Made by a program: the position numbers and the translations under genes
DNA from: DASUZB01 sp036377075
Lineage (GTDB): Bacteria; Actinomycetota; CALGFH01
Length of the DNA: 28,951 nt
Direction: 5' to 3'
NCBI GenBank assembly: GCA_036377075.1
Contig: DASUZB010000065.1
Location: 1 to 28,951 of the forward strand
Notes under the pieces: model-generated
The model's database searches: none
What the model was told of the DNA's origin: nothing
What the model saw: only the letters and a program-made list of their open reading frames with translations
Shown here: positions 1-7,959 of the stretch, one piece after another
Numbering within the stretch: the first letter of the stretch is position 1
How the letters are laid out: each line of letters starts with the position of its first letter

Positions 1-115
1 GGCCAGGGCCGTGCTGGCTCGAGGGGTTGGCGGCCGGCCGCTCCAGGAACGGCAGCATGGCGGCCAGCGCCTCCGGCCGGAGCGGGGCGCTGGCTGCGTA
101 GTCGAGGTAGGGCAT
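1..115 (-). CDS. Cysteine desulfurase, N-terminal fragment (runs off the window)
   Basis: Only the first 38 codons lie in the window. Reading leftward from the ATG at 115 the protein begins MPYLDYAASAPLRPEALAAM and continues to NPSSQHGPG. This is the N-terminal signature of class V aminotransferase-fold cysteine desulfurases (NifS/IscS), which normally reads YLDNAATTPV(R/D)PEV...NPSSxH. The family is PLP-dependent and takes sulfur from L-cysteine for Fe-S clusters and tRNA thiolation; the active-site Lys and Cys lie outside the window. The usual Asn after YLD is Tyr here, which is unusual. No Shine-Dalgarno precedes the ATG, but a CATACT -10-like hexamer ends 6 nt before it, suggesting a leaderless start. 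Placement downstream of etfBA matches the actinobacterial order fixA-fixB-...-iscS. Confidence 0.85.
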   Translation of the reverse strand, partial: MPYLDYAASAPLRPEALAAMLPFLERPAANPSSQHGPG

Positions 116-121
116 GCCCCG

Positions 122-127
122 AGTATG
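122..127 (-). promoter_or_regulatory. -10-like hexamer for a leaderless cysteine desulfurase transcript
   Basis: On the minus strand CATACT (4 of 6 matches to TATAAT) ends 6 nt upstream of the ATG at 115, and no ribosome binding site lies between. This spacing puts transcription initiation at or next to the start codon, as in actinobacterial leaderless genes. I see no good -35 element, so this is an inference from spacing only. Confidence 0.35.
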
Positions 128-182
128 CCAACGCCGCGCACGAAGGGCGACCGCGCGCCCAGCGTGGCGGACCCCTGCGCCG

Positions 183-208
183 CGCCGGCGCCGCTCACGG
201 CGCCGGCG
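183..208 (-). terminator. GC-rich hairpin after the penicillin-binding protein gene
   Basis: A perfect 11-bp inverted repeat (arms 183-193 and 198-208, CGCCGGCGCCG and its complement) with a 4-nt loop lies 30 nt past the stop codon at 239-241. There is no U tract, which is common for terminator-like stems in very GC-rich genomes. It would separate the penicillin-binding protein transcript from the cysteine desulfurase gene. The rest of 116-238 shows no gene. Confidence 0.5.
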
Positions 209-238
209 GGTCCGCGATGCCGGTGCGCCCCGGCGCCG

Positions 239-2884
239 CTACGGAGGGCCGCCGCCCAAGGTCGTCGGCGGGACCGGAGGGCCGGGGCCGCCGCCACCAC
301 CGCCGTGGCCGGGGCCGGTGATCGGCGGGCCGCCGGGGAAGCCGGGCGGCAGGGTGAAGCTCGGGAACGGCGGGTTGGTGGTCGACGGCGGCGGTGGCGG
401 CAGCACGGTGAAGCTGAGCTGGTCGGGCGGGCGCTGCCAGTCCTCCCCGGGGGTATTCGCCAGCACCTCGCTGGTGAAGTCGCGCCAGATGCGCGCGGGG
501 AAGGAGCCGCCGGTGACGCGGCCCACCCCCTCGATGTTGCGCATCGGCAGCTCCCGTTGGGGGTAGCCCATCCAGACGGCGGTGGCGAGGTTGGGCGTGT
601 AGCCGACGAACCAGGCGTCGCGGTAGTCCTGGGTGGTGCCGGTCTTGCCGGCGGCCGGGCGACCGATCTGGGCGGCCACCGCGGTGCCGTTGGAGATCAC
701 GCCCTTGAGGACGTCGTTGACCTCCCAGGCGAGCGCCGGCTGGATGCGCTGCTCGCCCGCCTCGTTGCTGTCGTTGAACACTTCCTTGCCGTGGTAGAGG
801 ACCCGGTTGACGAACCGCGGCTTGTGGTACACGCCCATGTTCGCGAAGGTCGCGTAGGCCCCGACCATGTCGATCGGGACCACGTTGGCGGAGCCGAGCG
901 CGATCGACGGCACGCGCTCCTGGTTCTTGAGCAGCGAGATGCCCAGCTTGTCGTGCGCCATCTCGACGACCTTGGCGGGGCAGAGCTGCTCCATCAGCCG
1001 GCCGTAGACGGCGTTGACCGAGTGCCAGGTGGCCACGCGCACCGGCATCAGGCCGCTGCCGCTGCCCTCGTAGTTGTTCACCGCCCAGGGCACGCCGCAG
1101 ACCTCGCGCCTGGGCCAGCCGCTCGACTCCCACACCGAGTCGGGCGAGATGCCGTTGGCCATCGCCGCGGCGAGCACGAACGGCTTGAACGAGGAGCCGG
1201 CCTGCCGCTGCCCCTGCAGGGCGAGGTTGAACTGGTCCTTGGACCAGTTGCGGCCGCCGACGACGGCGCGCACCTCGCCGGTCTTCGGGAGCATCGAGAC
1301 GATCGCCACGTCCGGCCCGCTCGCCGGGCGCCACCTGGCCGCGGCCCGCTCGGCCGCCGCCTGCACCGCCGGGTTGAGGGTGGTGTAGACGCGCAGGCCA
1401 CCCTGGAAGAGGCGGCGGGAGCGCTCGGCCTCGGTGCGGCCCAGCCGCGGGTCGGCCAGCAGCTGCCGCTTCACCCCGTCCATGAACCACGGGTACTTGG
1501 TGGTGAACTCCCGCCTCTTGGCCACCCGCAGCGGCTCGATGCGGGCCTTGGCGGCCTGGTCGGGGCGGACCATGCCGAGCTGCACCATGCGGTCGAGCAC
1601 GCTGTCACGCAGGCGCCTGGCCTCGTCCGGGTTCTGCCTCGGGTTGCCGGACTCCGGCGAGCGGATCACGCCGGCGAGGGTCGCCGCCTGGGCGAGGGTG
1701 AGGCTCCGCACCGGGCGGTTGAAGTAGCCGTAGCTGGCCGCCTGCACGCCGTAGTAGCCACTGCCGAAGTAGACCCGGTTGAGGTACTGCTCGAGGATCT
1801 GGCTCTTGCCGATGCGGCGTTCCAGCTCGGCGGCGAGGGCGGCCTCCTTGACCTTGCGGACCACCGAGCGCTCGCGCAGGTTGGGGTAGGCGTTGCGGAC
1901 CAACTGCTGGGTGATCGTGCTGCCGCCCTGCTCCCGCGCGCCGCGGAAGATGTCGGTGAGCAGCGCGCGGAAGATGCTGCGCTGGTCGACCCCGTGGTGC
2001 TCGTAGAAGCGGGCGTCCTCGGCGGCGAGGACGGCGAACTGCACCAGCCGCGGCACCGCCGACAGGGGGACGACGATGCGGTCCTGGTCCGACTTGAGCA
2101 CCGCGATGCGGTGGTTGTTGACGTCGTAGACCTCGGTCCGCTCGGCCTGCGGCAGCGGCTTCAGGTCGGCGAGGTCGGGCAGGCCCTTGCCGGCCGCCCG
2201 CACCGAGCCCGCCATCACGATGCCGGTCGGCAGCGCGGCGAAGCCGCCGAGCACCAACGCGAAGACGCAGGCGAGGGCGATCGGGCGGAACAGCGCGAAG
2301 GAGCCCCGGCGCGCGCGGTCCGGCGGCGCCGCCGCCGCCGAGACCACCGGCGCCAGCCGGCGCGCCAGCCGCCGGCCGAACAGGCGCACCCGCGCGGCCA
2401 CGCGCCACAGGGCCGCGAGCAGCCCGTTGGCCGGCGGGGGCGTCGCCGCACCCGGCCCCCTCGCCGGCGGCCAGGCCGGCTCCTCGACGGCAGCCACCGC
2501 CGCCCAGGCCGCGCCCGGGTCGGCGGCGTCGCGCGCGGGGGCGCGCCGCGGGTCGGGCGGCCAGACCTGCGCGGCGCCGATCGCCGTGCCGTTGCTCCCC
2601 TGGCCGCCATCCCCGGCGGCGACGCTCACCGGTTCGCGGTCGGAGCGGCGCCACCACTCGGCCGCCGAGCCGTCGGCGGCGTCGCCGGCGCGCCCGGCCG
2701 GGTCGAACGGCCCGGTGGGGGCGGCGTGCCGGCCGCGGTACTCGGGACCTGGCTGGCCGCCCTCCGGGGTGGGCGGTGGCGCCCACCAGTCGTCCGGGTC
2801 GAGGGCGTCGCGCTGCTCCCCCGCCGGGCGGTCGCGCCCGGGGTCACCGCGCCAGCCGCCGGTCCCACCGCCGGAACCCTCCAT
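239..2884 (-). CDS. Class A penicillin-binding protein (bifunctional transglycosylase/transpeptidase)
   Basis: This 881-residue protein polymerises and cross-links peptidoglycan at the outer membrane face. Residues 1-198 form a Pro/Gly/Asp-rich, probably disordered cytoplasmic region. A membrane anchor spans about 200-225 (FRPIALACVFALVLGGFAAL). The GT51 transglycosylase domain follows, with catalytic Glu289 in EDARFYEHHG and the GGSTITQQLVRN motif. The transpeptidase domain carries all three active-site motifs: Ser564-x-x-Lys567 (SSFK), Ser622-Val-Asn and Lys747-Thr-Gly-Thr. The C-terminus is a Pro/Gly-rich tail, as in actinobacterial PonA proteins. I chose the ATG at 2884 because GGAGAGGAG lies just upstream. 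The frame stays open for another 295 codons upstream, so a longer N-terminus is possible (see the next entry). Confidence 0.9.
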   Translation of the reverse strand: MEGSGGGTGGWRGDPGRDRPAGEQRDALDPDDWWAPPPTPEGGQPGPEYRGRHAAPTGPFDPAGRAGDAADGSAAEWWRRSDREPVSVAAGDGGQGSNGTAIGAAQVWPPDPRRAPARDAADPGAAWAAVAAVEEPAWPPARGPGAATPPPANGLLAALWRVAARVRLFGRRLARRLAPVVSAAAAPPDRARRGSFALFRPIALACVFALVLGGFAALPTGIVMAGSVRAAGKGLPDLADLKPLPQAERTEVYDVNNHRIAVLKSDQDRIVVPLSAVPRLVQFAVLAAEDARFYEHHGVDQRSIFRALLTDIFRGAREQGGSTITQQLVRNAYPNLRERSVVRKVKEAALAAELERRIGKSQILEQYLNRVYFGSGYYGVQAASYGYFNRPVRSLTLAQAATLAGVIRSPESGNPRQNPDEARRLRDSVLDRMVQLGMVRPDQAAKARIEPLRVAKRREFTTKYPWFMDGVKRQLLADPRLGRTEAERSRRLFQGGLRVYTTLNPAVQAAAERAAARWRPASGPDVAIVSMLPKTGEVRAVVGGRNWSKDQFNLALQGQRQAGSSFKPFVLAAAMANGISPDSVWESSGWPRREVCGVPWAVNNYEGSGSGLMPVRVATWHSVNAVYGRLMEQLCPAKVVEMAHDKLGISLLKNQERVPSIALGSANVVPIDMVGAYATFANMGVYHKPRFVNRVLYHGKEVFNDSNEAGEQRIQPALAWEVNDVLKGVISNGTAVAAQIGRPAAGKTGTTQDYRDAWFVGYTPNLATAVWMGYPQRELPMRNIEGVGRVTGGSFPARIWRDFTSEVLANTPGEDWQRPPDQLSFTVLPPPPPSTTNPPFPSFTLPPGFPGGPPITGPGHGGGGGGPGPPVPPTTLGGGPP

Positions 2885-3691
2885 GGCTCCTCTCCGTCCC
2901 GCGTCCTCGGGGGCCGTCCGGCCCGCCTCTGCTGCTATCGAACCCCGGCGGCCGGCCCGAGCTTCCCGGCGCCGCCTCCGCTGCGCGACGAACCCGTCGA
3001 TCCCGCCGGCGGTCCTGCCGAGTACGCCGGCGCACCAGGCACCGGTGGCCGCCGCCGCCAGGGCCACGCGCGCCCAGGCGCGCGCCAGGGCCGATCCGAC
3101 CGCCGCCGCCGCGCGGGCCAGGGCCCATCCGACCAGCCCGAGGAAGTCGACCGTCGCCTCGGCGGCCAGGCGCAGGGCGAGCCGCGCCGCCCGGTCCGCC
3201 TCCCCGGCGGCGGCGCGCCGCTCGGCGTCGGCCGCCTGGGCGGCCTGCTGGGCCTGGTCGGCGAGCTGGCGGGCACCCCGCAGCTCCGGCACCGGCACCT
3301 CGGCCAGCCCGGTCGCCCACGCGCCGAGCTGCGCGTCGGCGGCGCGCAGGCGCCGCGCCGCGCGCTGCCGCGGCCACACCTGCACGGCGCGCTGGCCCAG
3401 GTCACGCAGGTCATGGGGACCTGGCCGGTGGGGCGAGCCGTTGCCGTAGCGGGCGGCCCTGCTGCCGGCGCCGGTCGGGTACGGCACCGGGTGGGGGCGG
3501 GCGTCGGTCTCGGCGAGCAGCACCTGGGCGCTGCGCCGGCTCGCCAGCGAGTCCGCCAGGAAGCCGGGGGCCAGCTCGTCGGGCAGGTAGCGGGCGACGG
3601 CCGCGCCCAGCTCGACGCGGGCGGCGCGCAGGCGCGAGCGCCGGCCGGGTACGCCGGCGGTCAGCCGCAGCCAGCGGGCGGACGCCCGCAT
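2885..3691 (-). CDS. Coding block of unknown function, in frame with and upstream of the penicillin-binding protein
   Basis: From the ATG at 3691 (alternative TTG at 3769, 5 nt past the etfA stop) this frame reads about 269 codons without a stop directly into the penicillin-binding protein. Third positions are almost all G or C to about 2960, so it looks translated. The product has an Ala/Gln/Arg-rich probable coiled coil (LADQAQQAAQAADAERRAAA), a hydrophobic stretch around DFLGLVGWALARAAAAVGSA, and a basic end (QRRRRREARAGRR). The last ~25 codons lose GC3 bias (ATA, GCA, GGA, AGA), as intergenic sequence would, yet contain no in-frame stop. It may be a long N-terminal extension, or a separate gene whose stop was lost or hidden by a frameshift; a TAG in another frame lies at 2935-2937. 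I do not recognise the family. Confidence 0.5.
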
Positions 3692-3774
3692 GGACGCCCT
3701 CGCCGCCCCGGCGGCGCTGGGGTGCGCGGCGGACCGCCGCGCCTCGACCCCTTCTTCCCGAGGCAGCAAGCCAT

Positions 3775-4734
3775 CTACCCCTTTCGCTTGGCGACCTCTT
3801 CCGTCAGGCGGGGCACCACCTTGAAGAGGTCACCCACCACGCCGAAGTCGGAGATGGCGAAGATGGGCGCGTCGCCGTCCTTGTTGACGGCGACGATCGT
3901 CTTGGAGGTCTGCATCCCGGCGCGGTGCTGGATCGCCCCGGAGATCCCGACCGCGACGTAGAGCTGCGGCGAGACCGTCTTGCCGGTCTGGCCGACCTGG
4001 TGCTGGTGCGGGTACCAGCCGGCGTCGACCGCCGCGCGGCTGGCGCCGACGGCCGCGCCGAGGGTGTCGGCCAGCGCCTCCACCAGCGCGAAGTTGGCGG
4101 GGTCCTGGAGGCCCCGGCCGCCGGAGACGATGATCTCGGCCTCGGCGACGTCGGGCCGGCCGCCCTGCTCGGAGGCGACCCGCTCGATCACGCGCACGTC
4201 GGCGCGGCCCGGCTCGCGGGTGAGCCCGAGGTCGACCACCTCCGCGCCGCCTCCCGTGGGCTCGGGCACCGGGAAGGCGTTGGGCTTGACGGTCAGCACC
4301 GGGGTGCCGGTGCGGACCCGGGAGCGCACCGTGGTCGCCCCGCCGAAGACGCTCTGGGTGGCCACCAGGTCGCCGTCGAGGTCGACGACGTCGGCCAGCA
4401 CGCCCCAGCCCTTGCGGGCGGCGAGGCGGGCGGCCACGTCCTTGCCCGCCGGGGTCGCCGCGACCAGGATCGCGGCCGGCTGGGCGCGCTCCGCCGCCGC
4501 CGCCAGCGCCTCCACCACCGGCAGGGCGGACGCCTGCGTCCAGCCCTCCCCGGTGGCCGCGTAGACGGTGGTGGCCCCGTGCTTGCCGAGCGCCTCGCCG
4601 GCGGTGTCGAGGCCGCCCTCGCCGACGAACACCGCCGCCGCCCCGCCCAGCTCGGCGGCCTTGCCGAGCATCTGGTGGGTGACCTTCTTCGGCGCGCCGT
4701 CTTCGTGCTCGACGAGGACGAGAACCGTTGCCAT
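3775..4734 (-). CDS. etfA: Electron transfer flavoprotein alpha subunit
   Basis: This 319-residue protein has full EtfA/FixB length. It carries FAD in the EtfAB heterodimer, which takes electrons from acyl-CoA dehydrogenases to the respiratory quinone pool. The N-terminal half is the alpha/beta domain that packs on EtfB. The C-terminal FAD domain is well conserved: SGGRG 204-208, GASR 230-233, HQVGQTGKTVSP 245-256, GISGAIQH 263-270 and VNKDGDAPIFAISDFGVVGD 283-302. The ATG at 4734 is preceded by AAGGAGG, about 10 nt away. It follows etfB by 58 bp on the same strand, so the two are cotranscribed, and it leads into the penicillin-binding protein region. No redox-bifurcating features are evident. 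Confidence 0.95.
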   Translation of the reverse strand: MATVLVLVEHEDGAPKKVTHQMLGKAAELGGAAAVFVGEGGLDTAGEALGKHGATTVYAATGEGWTQASALPVVEALAAAAERAQPAAILVAATPAGKDVAARLAARKGWGVLADVVDLDGDLVATQSVFGGATTVRSRVRTGTPVLTVKPNAFPVPEPTGGGAEVVDLGLTREPGRADVRVIERVASEQGGRPDVAEAEIIVSGGRGLQDPANFALVEALADTLGAAVGASRAAVDAGWYPHQHQVGQTGKTVSPQLYVAVGISGAIQHRAGMQTSKTIVAVNKDGDAPIFAISDFGVVGDLFKVVPRLTEEVAKRKG

Positions 4735-4792
4735 CTGGTGGTTGCCTCCTTGCGGTCCGGTGGTGGCCTGGCGGGCCCGCCCGCTCCGGACC

Positions 4793-5578
4793 CTAGATGA
4801 ACTTGTTGGCCGCGAGGAAATCGGCGAGCTCGTCGGCGGCGCTGCCGTCGCCCGGGTCCTCGACCTTCTTGCCCGCCTGCTTCGGCGGCCGTGGCGCGAA
4901 GTCGACCACCTCGGTGGTGGCGCCGGCGCTGCCCACCTCGGCGGCGTCGATGCTCAGGTCGGCCAAGGTGAGGTCGGTCACGGGACGCGACTTGGCCGCC
5001 ATGATCCCCTTGAACGAGGGGTAGCGGGGCTCGTTGATGCCCTTGACGACGCTGACCACGGCCGGACCGTCGGCCTCGACCACGTCGTAGCCGGTCTCGG
5101 TCTCCCGGTGGACGCGGATGGTGCCGCCGTCCACCTCGAGCTTCTTGGCGTAGGTCAGGGCCGGCCAGCCGAGGAACTCGGCCAGCGCGCTCGGCACCAG
5201 GGAGGTGCGCGCGTCGGTCGACTCCGAGCCCATCAGCACCACGTCGGGCTCGACCGTCCTGATCGCGGCGGCGAGCACCCGCGCGGTGTTGAAGGCGTCG
5301 GACCCGTGCAGCCCGTCGTCGTGCACGTGCACGGCGGCGTCCGGGCCCATCGACAGGGCCTTGCGCACCGCCGGCAGCGCGGAGGTCGGCCCCATGCAGA
5401 GCACCACGACCTCGCCGCCGGAGGCCTCCTTGAGGCGCAGCGCCTCCTCGACGGCGTACTCGTCGACCGGGTTCATGATCGTCTCGACCGATTCCCGGTC
5501 GAGCGTCTTGTCGTCGGGGTCCAGCCGCTTCTCGGCGGCCGTGTCCGGCACCCGCTTCACGGTCACCAGGATCTTCAC
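4793..5578 (-). CDS. etfB: Electron transfer flavoprotein beta subunit
   Basis: The protein is 261 residues, typical of EtfB/FixA, the partner of EtfA in beta-oxidation electron transfer. It begins MKILVTVKRVPDTAAEKRLD, the standard family N-terminus. The nucleotide (AMP) site is indicated by NPVDEYAVEEALRLKE (36-51), VLCMGP and GSESTD (117-122). The segment near 205 reading INEPRYPSFKGIMAAKSRPV is the loop region that contacts dehydrogenase partners in this family. I place the start at the GTG at 5578: CAGGAG lies about 8 nt upstream and homology begins exactly there. The frame runs open another 38 codons, but that part is low-complexity and unlike EtfB. It is the first gene of the etfBA transcript. 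Confidence 0.94.
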   Translation of the reverse strand: MKILVTVKRVPDTAAEKRLDPDDKTLDRESVETIMNPVDEYAVEEALRLKEASGGEVVVLCMGPTSALPAVRKALSMGPDAAVHVHDDGLHGSDAFNTARVLAAAIRTVEPDVVLMGSESTDARTSLVPSALAEFLGWPALTYAKKLEVDGGTIRVHRETETGYDVVEADGPAVVSVVKGINEPRYPSFKGIMAAKSRPVTDLTLADLSIDAAEVGSAGATTEVVDFAPRPPKQAGKKVEDPGDGSAADELADFLAANKFI

Positions 5579-6056
5579 GTACCGGCTCCTGTCGGATTCT
5601 GCAGTTGTCGGCGGCTCGTCCGGGCACCGGTCCGTCGGCCCGGGAGGACCGCTGTGGGGGAGCGACGGGTCGGAGGGGCGAACTCGGCCCACAATGATGC
5701 CGCAACCGCCTGGTAATTGCTTGCCAATCGGGCTCGTGTGCTGCCATACCGCACGGTGAACCGGACGGGATCAGGACGGAGCTTCGAAGCAGCGTGCGAA
5801 CCCGATTGCTGGGAGCTACCAGCTGTGGCCAGGGCGGGGGTGCGTGGGTCGGCGTGGCTGCCGGCCGCGGCGGGGATGCAGGGCGCGCCGTGGGAGTACG
5901 CTGCCCGCCGCGCGCCGACCTAGAAACCGCCGATGGAAACGTTGGCCGGTTACCGCCTGGCTGCCGGACGTCGGTGCGGCGTGGGACCATGCCAACCGGC
6001 GGCAACCGGCCAACTTATTCGGCGGCGGTTCCCACCGACGACCAGGAAGGGATCAC
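5579..6056. promoter_or_regulatory. Divergent intergenic region between etfB and galT
   Basis: These 478 bases separate two divergent starts and should hold both promoters. I see no convincing -35/-10 pair for either gene and no gene with coding-like composition. Visible structure: a perfect 10-bp palindrome GCTTCGAAGC at 5781-5790, a short AGCT-ACC-AGCT dyad near 5815, and a TACGCT (TANNNT) hexamer at 5897-5902. The palindrome is a possible operator, but no regulator gene is adjacent. Confidence 0.4.
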
Positions 6057-7091
6057 GTGAGCCGAGGCCCGACGCCGTCCAGGCGCCACCGCGCCGATGC
6101 CATCCCACCCGCCCAGCCGATGCACCCCGGCGAGCTGCGGCAGGACCCGATGAGCGGCCGCTGGGTGGCGATCTCGGCGGGCCGGGCCGCGCGGCCCGAG
6201 GCGTTCATGCACGAGCAGGGCCCGCCGCGCGGGCCGCTTGGCTGCCCGTTCTGCGTCGGCAACGAGCACATGACCCCGCCCGAGGTGTGGGCCGACCGTG
6301 AGCCGGGCAGCGCCCCCGACGGCCCGGGTTGGCGCGTGCGGGTGGTGCCCAACAAGTTCCCCGCCTTCGCCGGGCCGGACGCCCCGCCCGGCCACGGCCT
6401 GTACCGGGCGGCACCGACCGCCGGCGGGCACGAGGTGGTCATCCACGGCACCGACCACCACGCCACCCTCGCCGACCAGCCGGCCGGCGAGGTGGCCAGG
6501 GTCATGGCGGCGTGGGGCCTGCGGCTGGCGGCCTGGCGCGACGCCGACCTCGGCTCGGTGTCGGTGATCGTCAACCAGGGCCGGCTCGCCGGCGCCTCGC
6601 TGGAGCACCCCCACAGCCAGGTGTTCGCGACCGCCGCCCGGCCGGTGGTGGTCGATGCCGAGCTGGCCCGGCTCTCCCAGCCGGACTGCGTCGCCTGCGC
6701 GATGCTGAACAAGGAGCGCGGCGGCGACCGGGTGGTCGCCGACGGCGACGGCCTGCTGACCCTCTGCCCCTGGGCGTCCAGCCTCCCGTTCGAGGCCCTG
6801 CTGCTGCCGTCCGAGCACCTGCCCCGCTTCGGCGACGGCAGCGGCGCCGGCGAGGCGGCGACCGCCGCGGCGCTCGGCGGGCTGCTGCGCCGCCTGGCCG
6901 GCGCCGCCGGCCCGAGGACGCCCTACAACCTGGTGCTGCACACCGCCCCGCCGGGGGTCGGCGACTTCCACTGGCACCTGCACCTGTTCCCGCGGCTCAC
7001 CACGTTCGGCGGCTTCGAGCTGGCCAGCGGGATCATCATCAACGTGGTCGACCCCGACCACGCGGCCGCGGCACTGCGCGCGGCCGGGTGA
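6057..7091 (+). CDS. galT: Galactose-1-phosphate uridylyltransferase
   Basis: This 344-residue protein belongs to the HIT-fold GalT family, which moves UMP between UDP-glucose and galactose 1-phosphate in the Leloir pathway. The catalytic EHPHSQ motif is at 183-188, where His186 corresponds to the nucleophile (His166 in E. coli). A zinc-site CPFC pair (Cys63, Cys66) precedes GNEHMTPPE, and a late HWHLHLFPRL matches the second His-x-His site. The GTG at 6057 is chosen because AGGAAGG lies about 7 nt upstream and similarity begins soon after; the upstream part of the open frame is Arg-rich and noncoding in character. It is transcribed alone, with no galK or galE in the window, and ends 9 bp from the convergent enoyl-CoA hydratase gene. 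Its sugar specificity cannot be read from sequence alone. Confidence 0.9.
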   Translation: MSRGPTPSRRHRADAIPPAQPMHPGELRQDPMSGRWVAISAGRAARPEAFMHEQGPPRGPLGCPFCVGNEHMTPPEVWADREPGSAPDGPGWRVRVVPNKFPAFAGPDAPPGHGLYRAAPTAGGHEVVIHGTDHHATLADQPAGEVARVMAAWGLRLAAWRDADLGSVSVIVNQGRLAGASLEHPHSQVFATAARPVVVDAELARLSQPDCVACAMLNKERGGDRVVADGDGLLTLCPWASSLPFEALLLPSEHLPRFGDGSGAGEAATAAALGGLLRRLAGAAGPRTPYNLVLHTAPPGVGDFHWHLHLFPRLTTFGGFELASGIIINVVDPDHAAAALRAAG

Positions 7092-7100
7092 GCGCGCGCC

Positions 7101-7892
7101 TCAGCGGCCCTTGAACGCCGCCTTGCCCGGGCCGCGCTCCTGGAAGGAGCGCATCCCCTCGGCGCTGTCCTCGGTGGCGAACAGCGACTGGAAGGCGTGC
7201 CGCTCGAGCAGCAGCCCGGCGTCGAGGCCGCCGTCGAGGCCGCCGTCGACCGCCTGCTTGGCGGCGCGCAGGGCCAGGCCGGGTCCCTTGGCGTAGCGGG
7301 CCGCCGCCGCGACCGCCTCGTCGTACACCTCGTCGGCCGGGAAGACCTGGTCGACCAGGCCGATCGAGCGACCCTCCTCGGCGCCGCAGAAGCGGCCCGA
7401 GTAGATCAGGTCCTTGGCCCGCGCCGGGCCGACCAGGCGCGGCAGCCGCTGCGTGCCGCCGGCGCCGGGGATGATGCCGAGCAGGATCTCCGGCTGGCCG
7501 AAGGTGGCGTCCTGGGCCGCGAAGCGGAAGTCGGCGGTGAGGGCCAGCTCGCAGCCGCCGCCGAGGGCGTAGCCGTTGACCGCGGCGATCACCACCTTGG
7601 GGATGCGGGCCAGGGCGGTGAAGGCGCCCTGAAGCTCCCCTGCCCTGGCGGAGATCTGGGCGAAGCTCTGCCCGGACATCTCCTTGATGTCGGCGCCGGC
7701 GGCGAACACCTTGCGCCCGCCCCAGATGACCACCGCGCCGACGCGCTCGTCGCCGGAGGCCTGCGCGGCGGCCGCGCGCAGCTCCTCCTGGACCTGCGCG
7801 TTGAGGGCGTTCACCGGCGGCCGGTCGAGCCGGATCGTCGCCACCCGGTTGCCCTCGTCGACCTCGAGGCGAACGAACTCCCCCACCGGCAT
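7101..7892 (-). CDS. Enoyl-CoA hydratase/isomerase family protein
   Basis: This 263-residue crotonase-fold protein hydrates 2-enoyl-CoA in beta-oxidation. The oxyanion-hole segments are FAAGADIKEM (63-72) and YALGGGCELAL (108-118). Both catalytic glutamates of true hydratases are present: Glu115 in GGGCEL and Glu135 in FGQPEILLGIIPGAGGTQRL. A typical FQERGPGKAAFKGR C-terminus follows. The ATG at 7892 directly follows AGGAGGAG; a GTG two codons later would have more usual spacing. A -10 box and palindrome lie upstream at 7924-7945. A 12-bp tandem duplication (7221-7244) adds a GGLD repeat near residue 217. EtfAB, the thiolase and the acyl-CoA mutase in the window suit the same metabolism, but the chain-length substrate is unknown. 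Confidence 0.93.
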   Translation of the reverse strand: MPVGEFVRLEVDEGNRVATIRLDRPPVNALNAQVQEELRAAAAQASGDERVGAVVIWGGRKVFAAGADIKEMSGQSFAQISARAGELQGAFTALARIPKVVIAAVNGYALGGGCELALTADFRFAAQDATFGQPEILLGIIPGAGGTQRLPRLVGPARAKDLIYSGRFCGAEEGRSIGLVDQVFPADEVYDEAVAAAARYAKGPGLALRAAKQAVDGGLDGGLDAGLLLERHAFQSLFATEDSAEGMRSFQERGPGKAAFKGR

Positions 7893-7923
7893 CTCCTCCT
7901 GCGCTCGGCCCGTGGACGGCGGG

Positions 7924-7945
7924 ATTGTAGCCGCACGCGTGCGGC
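7924..7945 (-). promoter_or_regulatory. Probable promoter and operator of the enoyl-CoA hydratase gene
   Basis: On the minus strand TACAAT (5 of 6 to TATAAT) lies at 7929-7924, about 31 nt before the ATG at 7892. Directly upstream, where the spacer between -35 and -10 would be, is a perfect 16-bp palindrome GCCGCACGCGTGCGGC at 7930-7945. No good -35 is visible. The geometry fits a repressor operator, for example of a TetR- or GntR-type regulator of fatty acid genes, but none is adjacent. Confidence 0.55.
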
Positions 7946-7959
7946 CAGCCGGGGCGGGC

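Noticed and set aside
11..3961. Very long plus-strand open frame (over 1300 codons) across the left end
   Set aside because: Its translation is Arg/Ala/Gly/Pro-rich with no recognisable domain, and it lies antisense to etfA and a penicillin-binding protein with all catalytic motifs. Long antisense frames are expected at this GC content.
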